DNA from: a virus
DNA: 64,000 nucleotides
IMG/VR virus record: IMGVR_UViG_3300017963_000190
Span: 186,001-250,000 of that record
Direction: 5' to 3' (one strand)
In this document: in pieces, positions 53,454 to 61,480 of the stretch
How the letters are laid out: each line of letters begins with the position of its first letter
Position numbering within the stretch: the stretch's first letter is position 1
Made by a program: the position numbers and the translations under genes
Notes under the pieces: model-generated
The model's input: only the letters and a program-made list of their open reading frames with translations
Told to the model about the DNA's origin: nothing
The model's database searches: none

Positions 53454-56217
53454 CCTCCTGAAGGAGATGTTCAAGGAGTATGGGCTCGATACCGAGTTCT
53501 TTTCGCAGTATGCCACGTACGTTGGGACGCAGCTAGATGAGGTGGATCGGGATCTATGGCAAATATGCCAAAGCTACAGCTTGGATGTAGAATCGGATTT
53601 TGAGCGCGCGAAGTCCGATCCAAAAATCCAGGCCTTGGGGGCTGCCATGGCTGCCACCACAAAAGAGTTCCTGGGAATAGGAGCTCCACGCAGCCCAGAA
53701 GAAGCATTTGCGGCTCGTAATGTAGGGGTGCCCAATACTACACTCCGTCAAGCAGAAACCGCAGTCATACTAGGTGCAACAGAGGTTACTCCGATGAGCG
53801 CAACAAAGTCCACAAAGAAACCGCAGGGTGCGGGAAGCAACCAAGAGGAAGTAATCGATCCGGCAAGGGAGCGGGCTATCACTTTATCCAATTGCTTGGA
53901 ATTTCTGCAGTCAGGTGCAGCAGAGGACTTGCTTGTAGACGCGCGCATTCGCGTTTCGGAGCATCGACATGCCCAATCCAAGTACCGGCACGATCTGAGT
54001 GTGAACAATACTGTCCTGATGCCAGTTGCTATCTTGCGGTTGCTTGCGCACTTTGACAGGTCCTCTGAAGGCTGGGCGCAACTGTGGCCTGCGTTGAAGA
54101 GGTGGCGCGTAGCTACCATTTTCCGAGATGCGCATCGAAAGGATCTACCAGAAAATATTCGTGTACCGGCGCAGCTGGCTGTCGATGTGTTAACGGTTAT
54201 CTGCCCGCTTGCAAACGAGCGCAAGATCTCCGACCAGCTGATAAAAGAGAAGAAGAGCACCGCTTATCATACGTCTGCGATAGATCCTTCACAACGCTCC
54301 AACATGCTGGACACGGAGCCGCTATTCGTTCAGTACGGAGAATTCCCTCAGGTGTTCATGCAGAAGGGCGGTACCGTTACTTGTGACGTGTCCAAGCCAA
54401 ACATTATAGTTGACGTGCGGGCAGAAACCACCTCCCTTGTTGGGCATCTTCTGCCGTCAGAAGGATTCACTGCGCCGTCCGACGCGACGATGACCGTAGT
54501 AAACTTTCCGTATGAAAACACGGACAAGCTGGTTTGTGTACTTACTCATGGGGATCTGTACCTGGTTAAGCGAAAGTATATTCCAGAGAGCAAGTATTTA
54601 GATGTTGGGCCGCTCTTTAAAGACTGGGGAAACCTGTGCATGGCTTTTGCGCTCCCAGATGGTACGGTCACCTGTGATTTCGACAAGGGCGGGAAGGCCC
54701 TGGGGCGCGTGTGGTCGCCGAACATGTCTGTTCCTGCAGGGGAGCAGGTAGTCGAGGTTCAGTATGAAGACACCGGGAAGCTGATACGAATTTGCATGCG
54801 TGGCATGGCAATGGCACTAAAGATGCCGGAGAAACCACAATACATCAGGCCAGGCGTGTACAGTGCTTCTGTTGTCGATGGCAAGTATCCTTTGCTTAAT
54901 TCAGAGACGGGCCGTTTTTCGTCTGAGAAGACTAATGAAGCCAACAAGCCAAGAGGCGCAGGAGACTACAAGCTCACCACGAACCGGTATGTGCGTCCTC
55001 AGCTTAATACTAATAAGAGGTACGTAGCGTCCAAGGCATCCAAACCCCATTCGTCTGAGACTGGCCGGGTAGCGTCGGATAAGCCTAATATGAAAGAGGT
55101 TGGCAGTAAGAATGGCTACCACCGCAAAACGATATCCGCAAACTACAAAGACACAGAGCTCCGTGTGATTCTGCCATTCCTCTTCACTACGGAATTCGAG
55201 CGGATGGCAGAGGATAGTCTCTATGGGTCTGCAGAGGCTAGGTGGCTCACAGAGGACCTCGGTATTCCCTACACCAAGCTTAATAATTGCGTGGACGCTT
55301 CGCAGGTACGCGAGCTTGTTTGTGAGAGACTGAGGCGCCTACCATGTACGCACACGCTGTTTCAAATTCCAGGATATCTACGACCAATTTTGCACCTGCT
55401 TCATGCAGGGGGCGCCACGTTCGAGAAGGACGCGCACTGGACGCATGTCCATCAACGAGAAGAATTTTCTCTTACTATCAACGATGCCCCTTTGGAATTC
55501 CATCGGATTGGGTTCTGTCGAGATGGTCGTACTCTACGCCTGCAGATTCCTCGGCATACCAATTCGGTAGACTTTAGACCAGATCAAAACGTCCAGGACC
55601 TGAAGCGGTTCACGCTACGGTTACGCTGCCTTTCTGCATGGCATGAGATTATTTTTGCCGACTGCTTCGTTAAGCAATACGAAGAGGCCGGAGAGATCAT
55701 TCATATTTGGTATACAGGTGGACGAAGGAGCTACGGTTGCCTGCCCAACCCGCATGGGGAGACGATGGATATGTTGGGCATCTCAGGTCCGTACCCACCT
55801 CTAATCGACAACACAAAGCTTCTTGCCCCAGTTGAGGACTACCTTATTTCATGGACCAAGGGAAAGCGGCGCCGCCAGGTAGCGGTGACTTGCATGGATC
55901 AGCTCACGGTCGAAGTGAACGGCGTGCCGATACAACCAGACTGCATCGAGTTTGAGGCATTCCCAGAAACAACTCCGCATCCGCGCGTCCATTTATTGAT
56001 GAGCGGGAAGGATTGGGATGCGCATAAGGATTCGTACATCCCCTCGTTCATCAATGAGGAATTTCCAATCAAGATCACCCTTAAGGATAAGGGGGTGGTG
56101 CTCAGGTCGGATAGGTGCGTTGGCAAAATGAAAAACGCGAGCCAGGATAAGAAGTTCCGGCTTCGCGTGACGATGCTTAATTTGGAGGCGGTTGGCCGTG
56201 AGCCAAAAGAAGATTAA
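53425..56217 (+). CDS. Large hypothetical protein with internal repeats
   Basis: 930 residues, not recognised. Three parts: helical N-terminus (1-300), a middle of beta repeats in which V-x-C-D-x-x-K-x-x-x-V and KLV-C/R-I-C-x-x-G-x recur (about 325-480), and a C-terminal beta/alpha part. SETGRFSSEKTNE and SSETGRVASDKPN form a second short repeat (about 492 and 545). Heads a five-gene overlapping operon. Could be a structural, adhesin-like or regulatory protein. Confidence 0.78.
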   Translation: MTTKKKSRVDLLKEMFKEYGLDTEFFSQYATYVGTQLDEVDRDLWQICQSYSLDVESDFERAKSDPKIQALGAAMAATTKEFLGIGAPRSPEEAFAARNVGVPNTTLRQAETAVILGATEVTPMSATKSTKKPQGAGSNQEEVIDPARERAITLSNCLEFLQSGAAEDLLVDARIRVSEHRHAQSKYRHDLSVNNTVLMPVAILRLLAHFDRSSEGWAQLWPALKRWRVATIFRDAHRKDLPENIRVPAQLAVDVLTVICPLANERKISDQLIKEKKSTAYHTSAIDPSQRSNMLDTEPLFVQYGEFPQVFMQKGGTVTCDVSKPNIIVDVRAETTSLVGHLLPSEGFTAPSDATMTVVNFPYENTDKLVCVLTHGDLYLVKRKYIPESKYLDVGPLFKDWGNLCMAFALPDGTVTCDFDKGGKALGRVWSPNMSVPAGEQVVEVQYEDTGKLIRICMRGMAMALKMPEKPQYIRPGVYSASVVDGKYPLLNSETGRFSSEKTNEANKPRGAGDYKLTTNRYVRPQLNTNKRYVASKASKPHSSETGRVASDKPNMKEVGSKNGYHRKTISANYKDTELRVILPFLFTTEFERMAEDSLYGSAEARWLTEDLGIPYTKLNNCVDASQVRELVCERLRRLPCTHTLFQIPGYLRPILHLLHAGGATFEKDAHWTHVHQREEFSLTINDAPLEFHRIGFCRDGRTLRLQIPRHTNSVDFRPDQNVQDLKRFTLRLRCLSAWHEIIFADCFVKQYEEAGEIIHIWYTGGRRSYGCLPNPHGETMDMLGISGPYPPLIDNTKLLAPVEDYLISWTKGKRRRQVAVTCMDQLTVEVNGVPIQPDCIEFEAFPETTPHPRVHLLMSGKDWDAHKDSYIPSFINEEFPIKITLKDKGVVLRSDRCVGKMKNASQDKKFRLRVTMLNLEAVGREPKED

Positions 56218-56569
56218 GCGTAAGCAGCCGCGCATCAAATTCACTCCACACATCGAGAAGCGTGTAGAGGTGCCGCGGCCAGCGCACAGCGGAGTTGTCT
56301 GGGTTGACGAGGTCGAGTATGGGATCACTGTGCGCGACGGCGGTGTTGTGCTGACAGCCAGACCAAATAATGGAGCTAGCAGCAATAATGATGAGAGCGG
56401 CACCGCGCACAACACTCCTTTGGAGGAGACTTCTAGCACGTCCAATCAGGTAACCCGTCCTGCGCCAATAGCTATAGTGATGGACACCGCTGAAGCGAAA
56501 GCGGTCGGCCGCTATCTATTGGAAGCCTCGAAGCTTGCCAGCCGCATGAGGGGGACACGAAATGGCTAG
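56192..56569 (+). CDS. Hypothetical protein
   Basis: 125 residues from TTG 56192 (or GTG 56198). Basic start, disordered Ser/Thr/Asn middle, helical end. Confidence 0.68.
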   Translation: MAVSQKKIKRKQPRIKFTPHIEKRVEVPRPAHSGVVWVDEVEYGITVRDGGVVLTARPNNGASSNNDESGTAHNTPLEETSSTSNQVTRPAPIAIVMDTAEAKAVGRYLLEASKLASRMRGTRNG

Positions 56570-57188
56570 CTATGCAGCTACTGTGCATGAAAACCTTTTG
56601 TGTGCACCGACGGTTTACGGGTTTGATGGTTTGGAAGAGCTGCGCGTGGCGGATCATCTTTTCCTGACCTCCGGTAACGGATACAAGTGGGAGGCTGGGG
56701 AGCTCGTTGACAAATTCCCAGAGGAGTCCCCTCGTCCTTACTGGGGTACGTACATTAGGGATGTTCTCTATTTGTACTATGCGTACCAGGGGGTCCTTGT
56801 CGGGGAACCTAAGATGACCGACTCACTGCAAACTTTAATCTGCGTTGGGGAGCTTAAACAGTTTTCAGAAGAAGCCGCATTGCAGCGCTTCTTAGAAGAG
56901 GAAAGGGAGAAGGGACTCTCTTTCGCTCAGGTCTCCCCACGTTACAGTAGAGCCTTTAACGTTCCAGACGATGTGAAACCAGATTGGCTAGACGCCATGA
57001 TAGGTTTCTTGGAGATAGTGGTAGAAGCCCGTGCGGACATATTTAGTGTGCAGATGGAAAGTGCTGCTCAGCAGCAGGAGACTTGTAGGGAGCAGCTACA
57101 GAAGCTCAAGGGATTTCGTAAAGAGCGGAGTGAGTCAACTGTACGTGGGGCTGTTTGGCACCACAACCTTCGTTGCGGGAATTTGTAG
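56562..57188 (+). CDS. Hypothetical protein
   Basis: 208 residues; mixed alpha/beta, C-terminal coiled coil. Not recognised. Its stop shares one base with the next GTG. Confidence 0.75.
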   Translation: MASYAATVHENLLCAPTVYGFDGLEELRVADHLFLTSGNGYKWEAGELVDKFPEESPRPYWGTYIRDVLYLYYAYQGVLVGEPKMTDSLQTLICVGELKQFSEEAALQRFLEEEREKGLSFAQVSPRYSRAFNVPDDVKPDWLDAMIGFLEIVVEARADIFSVQMESAAQQQETCREQLQKLKGFRKERSESTVRGAVWHHNLRCGNL

Positions 57189-57541
57189 TGGCCACTGATT
57201 TAGACAGGCTGCATGAGGTAGCCAAGTGGGATCGCGTTCCAGGGGTCAGACCGTTTGTTCCACGTGGGGGCGGGGTAACCTATTATGACTGCCACTTGGT
57301 AGCAGGGGTAGTAAGCTTGGGCGAGGAAGCTGTCGCTTGTGTGGTGCCTGAGTATCGGTGGTTAGCTCATGTTTTACCGATGATGCGCGAAGTTTTTCAG
57401 GAAGCCGGCTTACCTTTTAAACGGACCTCACAATTAAGATTTGAATCCGGAGAAACGCTCATTCGCTTTGCAATATGCGCAAACCCTGATTTTGCTTTGC
57501 GCTTCTGCGGGTACACAGAAGCTATGGTATATTTCCGATGA
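57188..57541 (+). CDS. Hypothetical protein
   Basis: 117 residues from GTG 57188. Beta-rich; no motif known. Confidence 0.7.
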   Translation: MATDLDRLHEVAKWDRVPGVRPFVPRGGGVTYYDCHLVAGVVSLGEEAVACVVPEYRWLAHVLPMMREVFQEAGLPFKRTSQLRFESGETLIRFAICANPDFALRFCGYTEAMVYFR

Positions 57542-57906
57542 GCCGCAAGATGCAGACACCAATCCCTATCGAATCTTATGCGCGTGAGGGGCGTAAACTA
57601 CTAGCGCAGCCAGGAGGAGCTCGTCTGGCCTTGGAGTTCCTGCTTGATTGTCTGGAGCGCCACAAGGATGAGCTGCGAGAACTGAGAACCGCACCTGCTC
57701 CGAAGACGCCAGCCTTGGCTGATTTGGGCCTTAGATTCGGTCAGATGAAAGAGGTGGTGGGAGAGCAGGTGGCAATTATGGAGCGGGCTCTAATTGTGGA
57801 GGCTCTTTATCGTACCGATGGGAATGCGACTAAGGCAGCAGAGCTTCTTGGGATAAGTCGTAAGGGTATCCAGCTGAAGATGCAGTCTTTGGGGATCAAG
57901 CGGTAG
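57538..57906 (+). CDS. Fis/NtrC-type HTH regulator
   Basis: 122 residues. C-terminal ALIVEALYRTDGNATKAAEL, LGISRKGIQLKMQSLGI is a Fis-family HTH as at the end of NtrC regulators. The N-terminal part is helical and may dimerise. Last gene of the 53425 operon. Confidence 0.82.
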   Translation: MSRKMQTPIPIESYAREGRKLLAQPGGARLALEFLLDCLERHKDELRELRTAPAPKTPALADLGLRFGQMKEVVGEQVAIMERALIVEALYRTDGNATKAAELLGISRKGIQLKMQSLGIKR

Positions 57907-57908
57907 AA

Positions 57909-57977
57909 AGGGCACGACGGGATTTGAACCCGCGTTGTCGGGGGCCTTAATCCTCGACAACCATCCAAAGCGCGCCC
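57909..57977 (-). tRNA. tRNA-like sequence with aberrant D and anticodon arms
   Basis: 69 nt. Perfect T-arm and acceptor 3' CGTGCCC; a matching 5' GGGCGCG lies 69 bases away, but the D-arm is cut short and the anticodon stem is about 9 bp (TTGTCGAGG/CCCCCGACAA with a mismatch). Probably a decayed or odd tRNA. Confidence 0.4.
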
Positions 57978-58096
57978 AAGCGGCCCGAGTGGTTGTACCC
58001 TCACACCCGGACCTAGTATTGCCAGTATATTCGAATCACCGATGGCATTTAAGCTGCTGCGTAAGGCATTAAGTCTTGCGTGCTGTCTTTACACTA

Positions 58097-58140
58097 CAAA
58101 CCCATAAAGAGAGGGTTTGGCGGGAATCAAACCCGCACTT
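58097..58140 (-). tRNA. tRNA-like halves in permuted order, unit B
   Basis: Reading the minus strand: T-arm (GCGGG-TTTGATT-CCCGC) and CAAACCC come first, then 9 bases, then GGGTTTG and a D-arm-like TAGTGTAAAG. The acceptor strands pair across the short linker. Confidence 0.4.
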
Positions 58141-58234
58141 CAAGATAGTTTGTCGGCAGCGTTCGAGCCGGTGAAACTGGCGAATGCTTAGTTTTGGAGA
58201 ATAGCTTGACGTTCAGTTCGGGCATCTATAAAGC

Positions 58235-58393
58235 CTCGACAGCCGTCTGCATCAGACACGACGACCGCGTTTACCAGATTTCGCCACCCGTACGCAAAGT
58301 AATGGGGCTGGGAGGCGCATCGCGTCTCCACTGTTTAAGCGCATCGCGTCTAAACGCCCCGATTGTACGGGGAAGGGTTCGAACCTCCAAGTC
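58235..58393 (-). tRNA. tRNA-Leu-like halves in permuted order, unit A
   Basis: Minus strand order: T-arm (GGAGG-TTCGAAC-CCTTC), CCCGTAC-A, a 70-base linker folding as GGGGC/GCCCC around two hairpins with repeated GACGCGATGCGC, then GTACGGG and TGGCGAAATCTGGTAAACGCG, a typical Leu D-arm. The anticodon arm is irregular. Confidence 0.45.
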
Positions 58394-58465
58394 GAGTTTG
58401 GTGTGCTTCATAATCATCGCCCTTGAGATTCCTGCTTAAGTTAAGCTTGTCTCCATCCTAAGCCG

Positions 58466-58699
58466 TTATGTGTTTTTTACCACCTCTCTAGTCCAGCGAA
58501 GAGCTCCAAGCTCTAGTTGGTTTTCTGATTCCTTTACATCCGCTTGCTCCCCAGCAGCAATGCGCTGGGAATAGGACAGACCATCTTTGGCCATCTGCAG
58601 CTGGCTCTTCACTTCCACCTCCAGCTGCTTGATGCGCCGGTCGAGGAAAAAGAGAGCTCGCTCTTTGGACACTGTGGGATCGATGTTTTCTGCGGACAT
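58466..58699 (-). CDS. Hypothetical coiled-coil protein
   Basis: 77 residues; AGGAGA before ATG. Helical throughout. Confidence 0.7.
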   Translation of the reverse strand: MSAENIDPTVSKERALFFLDRRIKQLEVEVKSQLQMAKDGLSYSQRIAAGEQADVKESENQLELGALRWTREVVKNT

Positions 58700-58700
58700 G

Positions 58701-58892
58701 TTATCTCCTGGAACTTACTCTGCACTGCCCGGCTTGATGATAGGTACCACACTCACTGCAATAACTTACTCTAAAGTCGCTTTGCTTTCGGCTTAACCGA
58801 TCAAGCTCACGTTCAAGGCGTGATACCGTTGCCTCTAGTTCTGCTACCCTTTTCTCCAGCAGTGCGCTGTTCTCTTTTTGTTGATCCGCCAT
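58701..58892 (-). CDS. Coiled coil plus Cys motif microprotein
   Basis: 63 residues: a coiled coil (LEKRVAELEATVSRLEREL) and CSECG...QC near the end. One base from the next gene. Confidence 0.7.
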   Translation of the reverse strand: MADQQKENSALLEKRVAELEATVSRLERELDRLSRKQSDFRVSYCSECGTYHQAGQCRVSSRR

Positions 58893-58894
58893 AG

Positions 58895-59629
58895 CTAGCC
58901 TAGCAGATATCCGAAGACCGCTTCTCCCACCGATTTCGCTGGAGCCTCTACCGAGTTCGCTTCCTCCCTGGCGAATTTGATCGCCTTGAGCAAAGCCTGC
59001 ACCCTTTTCTGGAGCTCCTTCTTTCGCGCGGCAGTTACCGCCCCAGAGTGTTTTACAGTGACCCAGTGTCCTACGACCTGATCCTCCGTGATCAACTGCG
59101 TCTGGGCTGGGTGGTTATCTGTGGCATCATAAAGCACGATTGGCTTTTGGACCTTCTTTGTACGCGTCGTACGCTGCGCTGTGGACTTGAACAAGCTTGT
59201 TGCAGGGTCTTCCGTCCAGTCGTAGGCTGGGTCCAGCACAGGCAAGTGCTCGATGGCCGTGTTGAGATCGGTTACTTGCTTCTCCAGAAATAGCAGGTGC
59301 GTCGCCGGAACAGCCTTCAGAATGGTGACACCACCAACCACGACGTCGGCTTTGGCCTCGCAGTTTGCATGGTCCTTGGCTGCCACCACGTCGAAGTGTT
59401 CAGTCATGGATTCGGCGATATCTTGCAGAACTTGCTCAGCGTTTAGCTGGACAAGTTTCTTTTCGTCTGGCAGCTCCTCCCCTTCTTCATCGGTTTTCTC
59501 GAAGGTTTTTGCGAAGCCGTCAAAGAGCGCCGGTTTCTGGATGGACTTATAGAGCTCGGTGACGAGTTTGTACACCCGGCTCTTGATGCCTTTTTCTACT
59601 GCGATCACTTGGTGCAGCTTAGTTGCCAT
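58895..59629 (-). CDS. Conserved-type phage hypothetical protein
   Basis: 244 residues. ATKLHQVIAVEKGIKSR start and a conserved-looking HLLFLEKQVTDLNTAI helix; Lys/Thr-rich middle. I think it belongs to a family seen in other phages, function unknown. Driven by the promoter at 59675-59703. Confidence 0.75.
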   Translation of the reverse strand: MATKLHQVIAVEKGIKSRVYKLVTELYKSIQKPALFDGFAKTFEKTDEEGEELPDEKKLVQLNAEQVLQDIAESMTEHFDVVAAKDHANCEAKADVVVGGVTILKAVPATHLLFLEKQVTDLNTAIEHLPVLDPAYDWTEDPATSLFKSTAQRTTRTKKVQKPIVLYDATDNHPAQTQLITEDQVVGHWVTVKHSGAVTAARKKELQKRVQALLKAIKFAREEANSVEAPAKSVGEAVFGYLLG

Positions 59630-59674
59630 GATAATGTTTCTCCAATCAGTTTGAATTTGACATTGTCAAGCTCA

Positions 59675-59703
59675 TTTATAAGCCGACGTTTGCCTGCTGT
59701 CAA
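59675..59703 (-). promoter_or_regulatory. Sigma70-type promoter, minus strand
   Basis: TTGACA (59703-59698), 17 bp, TATAAA (59680-59675). A TTGTAAAAT element (59717-59730, minus) lies just upstream, so two promoter types are stacked here. Confidence 0.78.
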
Positions 59704-59716
59704 GCAACACATGCAA

Positions 59717-59730
59717 TTATTTTACAAGTT
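59717..59730 (-). promoter_or_regulatory. AACTTGTAAAATAA promoter-like element, minus strand
   Basis: Same element as on +, now correctly oriented for the minus-strand operon, which argues for a real signal. Confidence 0.6.
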
Positions 59731-59810
59731 GACGCGGACAGAAGTAATCGAAACTTCAACTGCGTGACCCTTAACCACACTGTGATACCTTTTCACCATG
59801 TCCGCAAAAT

Positions 59811-59904
59811 TGCCGGGGACAGGACTTGAACCTGTAGTCGTCTGCGCAAGGGAACGTCTTCCCCATTGCTCTGAAACGAGTTCTGCCAGTTGAACTACCC
59901 CGAC
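59811..59904 (-). tRNA. tRNA with hairpin inserted in anticodon loop
   Basis: 94 nt; acceptor GTCGGGG/CCCCGGC, normal D-arm and T-arm. Anticodon stem TCGTT/GACGA opens onto about 30 bases with a strong hairpin GCAA-GGGAA/TTCCC-TTGC. Anticodon uncertain: CAG (Leu) if the insert follows position 38. Confidence 0.6.
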
Positions 59905-59907
59905 GAG

Positions 59908-59992
59908 TGGTCGGTGAGGAATCGAACCTCATACAAGGAAGGCACGTATTCGTACCAACACCTGCAGCTCCACAGCCCGACCGAGTTATCAT
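59908..59992 (-). tRNA. tRNA-like sequence, class II size, identity unclear
   Basis: 85 nt; GGTCGG/CCGACC and a good T-arm (TGAGG-TTCGATT-CCTCA). Middle part has GGTACG/CGTGCC with a short loop; no standard anticodon with U33. Confidence 0.45.
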
Positions 59993-60414
59993 GCGTTCAC
60001 CTTCCTCCATTTCGTCCACACTTCGTGCAGCGTTTTCCAGATGGATGGGCGCACTGGGACGTACTTCTCCCGTACCTCCTTCTGGATCTTGTCTACACGC
60101 TGCTGATGGATCCGTCGCTTGTCTTTGATGAGCTCTTCTTGGCGTTGGGTAAACTCCAGGAAGCTCCCCATGCTGACCAACGGGATGTTGCTGAGGTACT
60201 TGCCGCGGACGCTCTTGGGCCCAGGCTCCAGGCCGATGGCCATGAGCTGGCCGCCATACTCACCATGGGACTCTTCCACACGATGGATGGGGACCTTCAG
60301 CGCTTCGAGGTTACGAGCTAGCCGGCGTAGGAGCCGCTCGTTCTCGATGCCTACGACGACAGCGTAGGTGCCTGGAGAGAGGTCTCCTGGCGACGATTCC
60401 CCGGCGGCGTGCAC
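59989..60414 (-). CDS. Hypothetical protein
   Basis: 141 residues from GTG 60414. YAVVVGIENERLLRRLARNL, then EYGGQLMAIGLEPG and LSNIPLV recall a small alpha/beta family with peptidyl-tRNA hydrolase 2-like shape, but I cannot confirm it. Basic helical C-terminus. Confidence 0.68.
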   Translation of the reverse strand: MHAAGESSPGDLSPGTYAVVVGIENERLLRRLARNLEALKVPIHRVEESHGEYGGQLMAIGLEPGPKSVRGKYLSNIPLVSMGSFLEFTQRQEELIKDKRRIHQQRVDKIQKEVREKYVPVRPSIWKTLHEVWTKWRKVNA

Positions 60415-60560
60415 GAGCTGGGCACATGCTAGCCCTACTGGGATATCGGTTCTGACGACACAATAATGGGTTGTGGGATCAAAGGGAGGGGGCTGACTGT
60501 CAAGGGTTACGGCGCATCATGCATTCCTTTGGTAGGTGTTCTTGTTCTGTAGCAGCCAGT

Positions 60561-60589
60561 CTAAGCATCTGGCCCCAGGAAGTCAAGCA
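60561..60589 (-). promoter_or_regulatory. Possible promoter, minus strand
   Basis: TTGACT, 17 bp, TAGACT on the minus strand, 150 bases before the 60414 start. The rest of the 60415-60635 gap shows nothing more. Confidence 0.4.
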
Positions 60590-60635
60590 TCTTTTTGAAG
60601 TTATTCTTAAGTAATGCAATTTGTGAGGAAATTTT

Positions 60636-61439
60636 ATGGTACCTACTATGATCGTGAGCGTCACTCTGTCTATTTTGACGCTCACACCCACACCAACATG
60701 GAACTTTGCAGTAATAGGCGACACGCAAGCTAACCCGCGGATCTTCGATCGAGCCATCGCCGACATTAAGAAAAGGAGGCCAGACTTTGCGGTCCACCTA
60801 GGGGACATGGGCTACTGCGGGAGCTACAACTTCTGGAACCGTCACCGCCGGCTCATGAAAGCGTCGGGCGTCCCCTGGAAGGTCGTGCTGGGCAACCATG
60901 AGCTTTACCAATGCGACCCCAATTTATCCAGATACTCGAAGGCGCGCTGGCTTCGCTACTGGTATAATGACGGTGGGGCAGCTTACAGATCTTTCACACA
61001 TAAGGGGATCAGGTTCCTGCTGCTTGACACAGCCAACGTATGGACGCCGCTGGCTCAGAACCTGTTCTTGCGCAAGTACCTGTCGAGCTCGAATACGGTA
61101 TTCATGTTCGGCCACCGTCCCCTTCCGTACCCCCACAACCCCAAATTCACTTTCGCCGGAGGAAAGCGTTGGGTGTGGTACCGGTACATGGGACCCTCTC
61201 GACATGGCTGGGCCGGTATTCAAATGTGGAAATTAATCTACCGTTACCGCTCAAAGATCAAAGCCTATTTTCATGGTCATCACCATAGCCGTATCGATTA
61301 TAAATTGAACGGTGTCAATGTGCATTGTACAGCAGGTGGGGGAGGTAACCTAGAAACTAGCAAGGACATCTTCCATTATCTGATGGTGCATGTGAACGGC
61401 AGGCGGTACTCCGTAAAAACGATCCCACTGGGGAACTGA
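60636..61439 (+). CDS. Exported calcineurin-like metallophosphoesterase
   Basis: 267 residues; GAGG upstream. N-terminal hydrophobic signal (MIVSVTLSILTLTPTPT). Motifs VIGDTQ (D about 29), LGDMG (56-60), LGNHE (about 86-90), FGHRP (about 160) and FHGHHH (about 223). All metal ligands present. Similar to secreted purple-phosphatase-like or icc-type enzymes. Presumably acts in the periplasm or outside. Confidence 0.85.
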   Translation: MVPTMIVSVTLSILTLTPTPTWNFAVIGDTQANPRIFDRAIADIKKRRPDFAVHLGDMGYCGSYNFWNRHRRLMKASGVPWKVVLGNHELYQCDPNLSRYSKARWLRYWYNDGGAAYRSFTHKGIRFLLLDTANVWTPLAQNLFLRKYLSSSNTVFMFGHRPLPYPHNPKFTFAGGKRWVWYRYMGPSRHGWAGIQMWKLIYRYRSKIKAYFHGHHHSRIDYKLNGVNVHCTAGGGGNLETSKDIFHYLMVHVNGRRYSVKTIPLGN

Positions 61440-61480
61440 TTTTGATGGTTAGTTTTTAGTAATTTACCGGAGAAGCTGTA

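Noticed and set aside
58060-58103. Canonical tmRNA on the minus strand, from a frame ending Tyr-Ala-Ala-Ala-stop
   Set aside because: No GGATTCGAC-type 5' end, no PK1 and too little room before the supposed tag; kept only as a remark under the permuted-tRNA finding.
58206-58231. TTGACG...TATAAA promoter on +
   Set aside because: Spacer is 15 bp, no gene follows on +, and the bases belong to the minus-strand tRNA-like region.
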